Origin: Tritrichomonas foetus
Lineage: Eukaryota > Parabasalia > Tritrichomonadida > Tritrichomonadidae
Reading direction: 5' to 3'
DNA: 32,065 bases
Assembly (NCBI GenBank): GCA_001839685.1
Contig: MLAK01001121.1
Location: 1-32,065 of the forward strand
The notes beneath the pieces are model-generated. The model was not told the DNA's origin and ran no database searches. It worked only from the letters and a program-made list of their open reading frames with translations. Shown piece by piece: positions 29,136-32,065 of this stretch (position 1 is its first letter; each line of letters begins with the position of its first letter). A program made the translations under genes and the position numbers.

Positions 29136-29508
29136 TCTTCAAGCCTCTGAACGAATATTTATGTTAATATTTTTTGTTGATACTCTTATTATTAATAATT
29201 TTATTTGTGATAAATATAAACCAATGCTCAAAACAAGATAATTTATTCACATTATCTCTAAATTGAGCAGAATTTCAAATTTTATTTTGTGAACAAATCT
29301 ATAAGTTGTAAGATTTTTTTGAGAAAAAATCACGTTAGCATTTTATGTGTAAAAATCAGTTTATCCTCTTGTTTTATCAACTTTATTATTATTTACTTCA
29401 GATATTCATGCTTTAAATCTCTTTTGTATATTAGGTCAACTTTATAGTAATCCTTATTGTAAAATTGATCAAAAGTTGAATAGTGATGTAAAACAATACC
29501 AATTGGGA
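29136..29508. other. Upstream region of VPS26C
   Basis: About 370 bp of AT-rich DNA between the transposon and VPS26C. I see no gene. The insertion lies about 390 bp before the VPS26C start, so this stretch probably holds the whole native promoter. Confidence 0.4.
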
Positions 29509-29516
29509 AACGGTTA
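29509..29516 (+). promoter_or_regulatory. M3 (Myb-like) core promoter element of VPS26C
   Basis: AACGGTTA matches every position of the Trichomonas M3 core element, (A/G/T)(A/G)C(G/C)G(T/C)T(T/A/G), and ends 7 nt before the ATG at 29524. No TCAY initiator lies close to this start, as expected for a gene that uses M3. Confidence 0.5.
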
Positions 29517-29523
29517 GATACAA

Positions 29524-30408
29524 ATGACTGTGATTAACTTCGATTTCGATCGCTTAACTCGTACATATTCTCTTGATCAACAAATCCACGTTGATGCCGA
29601 AGTCAAGACTCATGAACCAATCAAATGGAAAGAAGCATATTGTAATATTTTCTGTGTAAGGACAGTCAATGCAAATGGACATGGCCTTGTTGGTTTTGAT
29701 TCTCCGATCCCACACACACCTGAAAATACTCTCTGGGCAAATCCAATCCCAGTTAAATGGCCAGGTGTAATCAACGATGGATTCAAATTTTCATTCGATT
29801 TTAAGGTTCCTTCAAACAAGAACCTTACCGAGAGTGTCCGTGGTAAGTTCTGCAGTATTGATTACTTCGTCGAAGTTGTTATTAAACGCGGTATGTTGAA
29901 ACCTGAAATTATTTTAACACGAACATTCTACGTCGTTTTCCCACCACCAGCAAAGCGTCCAACAGGCGATGCAATCGAAATGATTATGGATCGCAAGCAC
30001 TTGAAGAAAGGATCACCACCAGTCGATTTCAAAGCAAAGGTGCATCTCGATACACCAGTTGCATCGTTTAAACAGCCACCACGTGGTTGGATTACAGTCT
30101 TAAATTCGAATCAGCCAATCGAAGCAATCACAGTTTCATATATGCGCACAGAAAAGATATTCAACGAAAAAGGCGTTCCAACAGTTTTGGTGTCAGAAGT
30201 TTGTCGTATGCAAATCGCAGAAAACGATCCAGCATATAATATCATCATTCCATTTAACCTTGAATGGGTCAGGATTCTCGTTTCCCCAGATATAGAAACA
30301 CCGCAGTTTTCGATGAACATTGGTTTGAAAATTAGAATTCTTTTTGATAATAACGGCTATGCAAACCATGTTATTCCATTGAAATTGTGCCGTGATATGG
30401 CTTACTAA
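29524..30408 (+). CDS. VPS26C: VPS26C (DSCR3), retriever/Commander subunit
   Basis: VPS26C works with VPS35L and VPS29 in retriever, which recycles integral membrane cargo from endosomes through Commander. The 294-residue length fits (human 297). It is an arrestin-fold protein with the features that separate VPS26C from VPS26: a start in FDFDRLTRTYSLDQQIHVDAEV, the KPEIILTRTFYVVFPPP segment at the end of domain 1, ITVSYMRTEKIF, EVCRMQIAEND (cf. the family's TEIQNIQIADGD), IIIPFNLEWVRILVSPDIET (cf. FPRLFTCPTLET) and the diagnostic C-terminus VIPLKLCR. It lacks VPS26's DGAPVRG block. An M3 promoter element precedes the start. The ATG is immediately after it and is the only reasonable one. Confidence 0.85.
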   Translation: MTVINFDFDRLTRTYSLDQQIHVDAEVKTHEPIKWKEAYCNIFCVRTVNANGHGLVGFDSPIPHTPENTLWANPIPVKWPGVINDGFKFSFDFKVPSNKNLTESVRGKFCSIDYFVEVVIKRGMLKPEIILTRTFYVVFPPPAKRPTGDAIEMIMDRKHLKKGSPPVDFKAKVHLDTPVASFKQPPRGWITVLNSNQPIEAITVSYMRTEKIFNEKGVPTVLVSEVCRMQIAENDPAYNIIIPFNLEWVRILVSPDIETPQFSMNIGLKIRILFDNNGYANHVIPLKLCRDMAY

Positions 30409-30741
30409 ATTACTCGTTTTTGACTTAAAGACAATTATTATTATTTCCTTTCTTTTTCTCTTCTGATGTTTTTTCTTCACATCGTATATTATAATATTAA
30501 TAATTCTTTTTTCATGCAAAAGTTGTTTCACTCCATGAAGTGTTGGCTGATTTCATATAGTTTATGAATTATTTGCCATTTCCTCGATCTTCACATTCGA
30601 AAATCAGAAATCATTTCACATTTGTTCCACAAAAATTGAATGATCGAAATAACTTTATTATTTTTTATGTGAATAATGAATAGGTAGATCACTGCTACGA
30701 CCAGGATCAAGAGAAGAATTTGTCTTAATTAATAATCTATC

Positions 30742-30778
30742 ACAGAGCTCTTTTTTCCCGCGTACAGAACTCTTTTTT
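30742..30778. repeat. Two-copy direct repeat, 22-bp period
   Basis: ACAGAGCTCTTTTTT and ACAGAACTCTTTTTT differ at one base and start 22 bp apart, with CCCGCGT between them. The function is unknown. Confidence 0.7.
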
Positions 30779-30890
30779 CTATAACTGTTTCATTCGAAAA
30801 ATTGAATAACAATTTGACATCATCACAGTGATGTATAAAGATGCGTTTATGGAGCTTTCATTGTTTTTCATTAAGGCTTAGTATTCAATT

Positions 30891-30902
30891 GGGAACGTTC
30901 CC
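30891..30902. repeat. 12-bp perfect palindrome GGGAACGTTCCC
   Basis: GGGAACGTTCCC reads the same on both strands and stands out in AT-rich intergenic DNA. It could be a protein-binding site. Distance to the gene starting at 31428 is large and lies on that gene's 3' side. Confidence 0.7.
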
Positions 30903-31011
30903 GGCTAAAAGCTGAGACAATCAAAATGGAATTGTGATTTTGTTGTTTGAGGAAAAAAAAGAGAAATAAGTAAACAGATATTTTTCATTTATCACGAATT
31001 AAATCAAATGT

Positions 31012-31428
31012 TTAATCTTCCTCTTCATTATGATTCTTGGAATTCAACCATTCCATATGTGAACGAACAATTTGAATAAGCAAAGGTTCTGGATTCTTTT
31101 CATTTAATCCCAGCCTCCTGGCGAGATCAGCTCTGTCGAGTTTCACTTCCGGATGTTGACTTTCGTATGTCAAAATTGGAGCTCCAAAAATATTTCCACT
31201 TGACTGCAAAAATTCTAAAACCAAAAGAAATTCGTCGCGGTCTTCTGATGAAATAAAGTCTACTCGTGGAAAATCTGGAAACGGTTCGTCTGAATGTTCT
31301 AAAACTTTCGATACGGTATCTGCTGCCATCTTCCGGGCCTCGTCAATCACTTGGTCTTTTACGTGCTTTGTATCGATTATTTCTTTGACTGCGGCGAAAA
31401 TTTGTTGAAACTCTTTTGCGAAACTCAT
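31012..31428 (-). CDS. Hypothetical protein, 138 residues
   Basis: I do not recognise this protein. The open frame reaches 31482 only through a TTG, so the first ATG is 31428. A TCACA motif, a full match to the trichomonad Inr, lies 20 nt upstream. The N-terminal half (MSFAKEFQQIFAAVKEII onwards) is predicted helical and charged. It is followed by FPDFPRVDF, then a compact helical block with ADLARRLGLNEKNPEPLL and VRSHMEWL, and a short acidic end, NEEED. There is no signal peptide or membrane segment. The sequence is more GC-rich and better balanced in codons than the surrounding intergenic DNA, and it has a proper promoter motif, so it is likely a real soluble protein. Confidence 0.65.
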   Translation of the reverse strand: MSFAKEFQQIFAAVKEIIDTKHVKDQVIDEARKMAADTVSKVLEHSDEPFPDFPRVDFISSEDRDEFLLVLEFLQSSGNIFGAPILTYESQHPEVKLDRADLARRLGLNEKNPEPLLIQIVRSHMEWLNSKNHNEEED

Positions 31429-31445
31429 TTTTATTCGATTTGCTC

Positions 31446-31450
31446 TGTGA
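31446..31450 (-). promoter_or_regulatory. Putative Inr (TCACA) of the 138-residue gene
   Basis: TCACA on the minus strand, A at 31448, 20 nt before the ATG at 31428. It matches TCAY(T/A) fully. Confidence 0.45.
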
Positions 31451-31852
31451 ATCAGATTTTCACCATAAACGTCCAAATTCAATATAAACTTGTCAAAAAG
31501 ACCGTTATATCAGAAAATTATTTTATTTCAAAAAGATGATTTCATGAAAATGCGGAAATCTCGATTTTAATTAATATTATGAATTATCACTTATTGGTAC
31601 GCACTACCTTAAGTAGTTCAGATTATTTCTTTATACATGTAATAAAGATGATAATTAGTTCTTATCCAAAAGAAACTGTGCCAAAACATTGAAGTTGCCA
31701 TAACTGTTAGTAAACGGTTAACTTAATTTTTGATAACTATACATTTTTCCTCATTTTCCTCTCAACTTCTCGACATTAAATATGTTTGGTGAAAGTTTAA
31801 TAATATAAAAAGTAGAGAAAACTACAAAAATTAAAATAGATTCTAGTGTTGT
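31451..31852. other. AT-rich intergenic region near right end
   Basis: About 400 bp with no gene. It contains TTAGTAAACGGTT (31707-31719), a 13-bp word also found at the right end of the transposon (29101-29113). It includes an M3-like AACGGTTA (31713-31720) with no gene placed to use it on the plus strand. Confidence 0.4.
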
Positions 31853-31939
31853 TGACCGGTCATTGACCGCTTCTAACGGTCAATTGACCGGACCGGACCG
31901 GACCGGACCGGACCGTTAGAAGCGGTCAATGACCGGTCA
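31853..31939. repeat. GC-rich 29-bp perfect inverted repeat with GACCG tandem core
   Basis: Arms 31853-31881 and 31911-31939 are exact reverse complements of 29 bp. The 29-nt centre contains GACCG repeats; counting into the right arm there are six tandem copies (31886-31915). The left arm and centre share a 14-bp palindrome CGGTCAATTGACCG (31877-31890). The word TTGACCG or its complement occurs at least five times. The block is strikingly GC-rich against its AT-rich surroundings and should form a strong cruciform or hairpin. Confidence 0.9.
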
Positions 31940-31979
31940 TTTTCATGTAAAGTTTACAATTTTTTTCATGATTTTTTCC

Positions 31980-32008
31980 TTTTTTCCTTTTCCGGGAAAA
32001 GGAAAAAA
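31980..32008. repeat. 14-bp inverted repeat, T/C-rich hairpin
   Basis: TTTTTTCCTTTTCC (31980-31993) and GGAAAAGGAAAAAA (31995-32008) are exact reverse complements separated by a single G. The palindrome-like character continues outward less perfectly. With the block at 31853-31939 this makes the right end of the window densely palindromic, and it may be part of one repetitive element running off the edge. Confidence 0.85.
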
Positions 32009-32065
32009 ATGAAATTTTTCACGATTTAGAAAAAAATGACTATTAATTTTGTTTACGACGACATG

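Larger units (their letters stand above)
30409..31011. other. Intergenic region after VPS26C
   Basis: No gene was found in these 600 bp. They contain a 15-bp direct repeat with one difference, ACAGAGCTCTTTTTT (30742-30756) and ACAGAACTCTTTTTT (30764-30778), spaced by 22. A 12-bp palindrome GGGAACGTTCCC lies at 30891-30902, in a short GC-richer patch reading on into GGCTAAAAGCTGAG. A small RNA gene cannot be excluded but I cannot support one. Confidence 0.4.

Noticed and set aside
30193..30531. 112-codon minus-strand open frame
   Set aside because: It overlaps the VPS26C 3' end antisense and is composed of Lys/Ile-rich translated AT sequence.
30829..30915. Possible C/D-box snoRNA
   Set aside because: GTGATGT resembles a C box and CTGA a D box, but there is no flanking terminal stem and the C box is imperfect.

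Overview
The window looks like nuclear DNA of a trichomonad protist, most like a Tritrichomonas-type parabasalid. The evidence is indirect. The DNA is AT-rich, the genes are long and I see no introns. An ankyrin protein of the trichomonad style is present. Most genes carry a TCAY (often TCATC/TCACC) initiator-like motif 7-31 nt before the start codon, and one gene instead has a perfect match to the Trichomonas M3 (Myb-like) core promoter element. Runs of N occur only at about 28.2-29.0 kb, so this is draft assembly, and the window could be a whole contig.

Layout from left to right: a giant HECT ubiquitin ligase with a predicted N-myristoylated start (388-8079, +); a BRO1-domain ALIX-like ESCRT adaptor (8480-10237, -); a Raptor-like TORC1 subunit without a WD40 domain (11091-13019, +); importin beta (13172-15934, -); an ankyrin-repeat gene whose 3' end is broken in two places (16265-17599, -); a FAM227/FWWh-like protein, probably ciliary (17801-19309, +); a VPS13 bridge-like lipid transfer protein (19470-25715, -); retromer VPS26 (26055-26957, +); the NatC catalytic subunit NAA30/Mak3 (27501-28085, -); a 967-bp DNA-transposon-like insertion with 16-bp terminal inverted repeats and an 8-bp target duplication (28161-29127); the retriever/Commander subunit VPS26C (29524-30408, +); and a small unknown protein (31012-31428, -). 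The right end (31853-32008) holds two strong palindromes, one of them GC-rich and built on GACCG repeats.

Five of the recognised genes act in endolysosomal membrane traffic or its nutrient-signalling output (BRO1/ESCRT, VPS13, VPS26, VPS26C, Raptor/TORC1). VPS26 and VPS26C are paralogous arrestin-fold proteins of sister cargo-recycling complexes, separated here by one gene and one mobile element. Each gene has its own promoter and neighbouring genes mostly alternate in strand, so the grouping is not an operon and may be chance. I found no CRISPR array, tRNA or rRNA gene, and no clearly new multi-gene system. The most novel items are the palindromic/mobile DNA at 28.1-29.1 and 31.85-32.0 kb and the unusual protein architectures.
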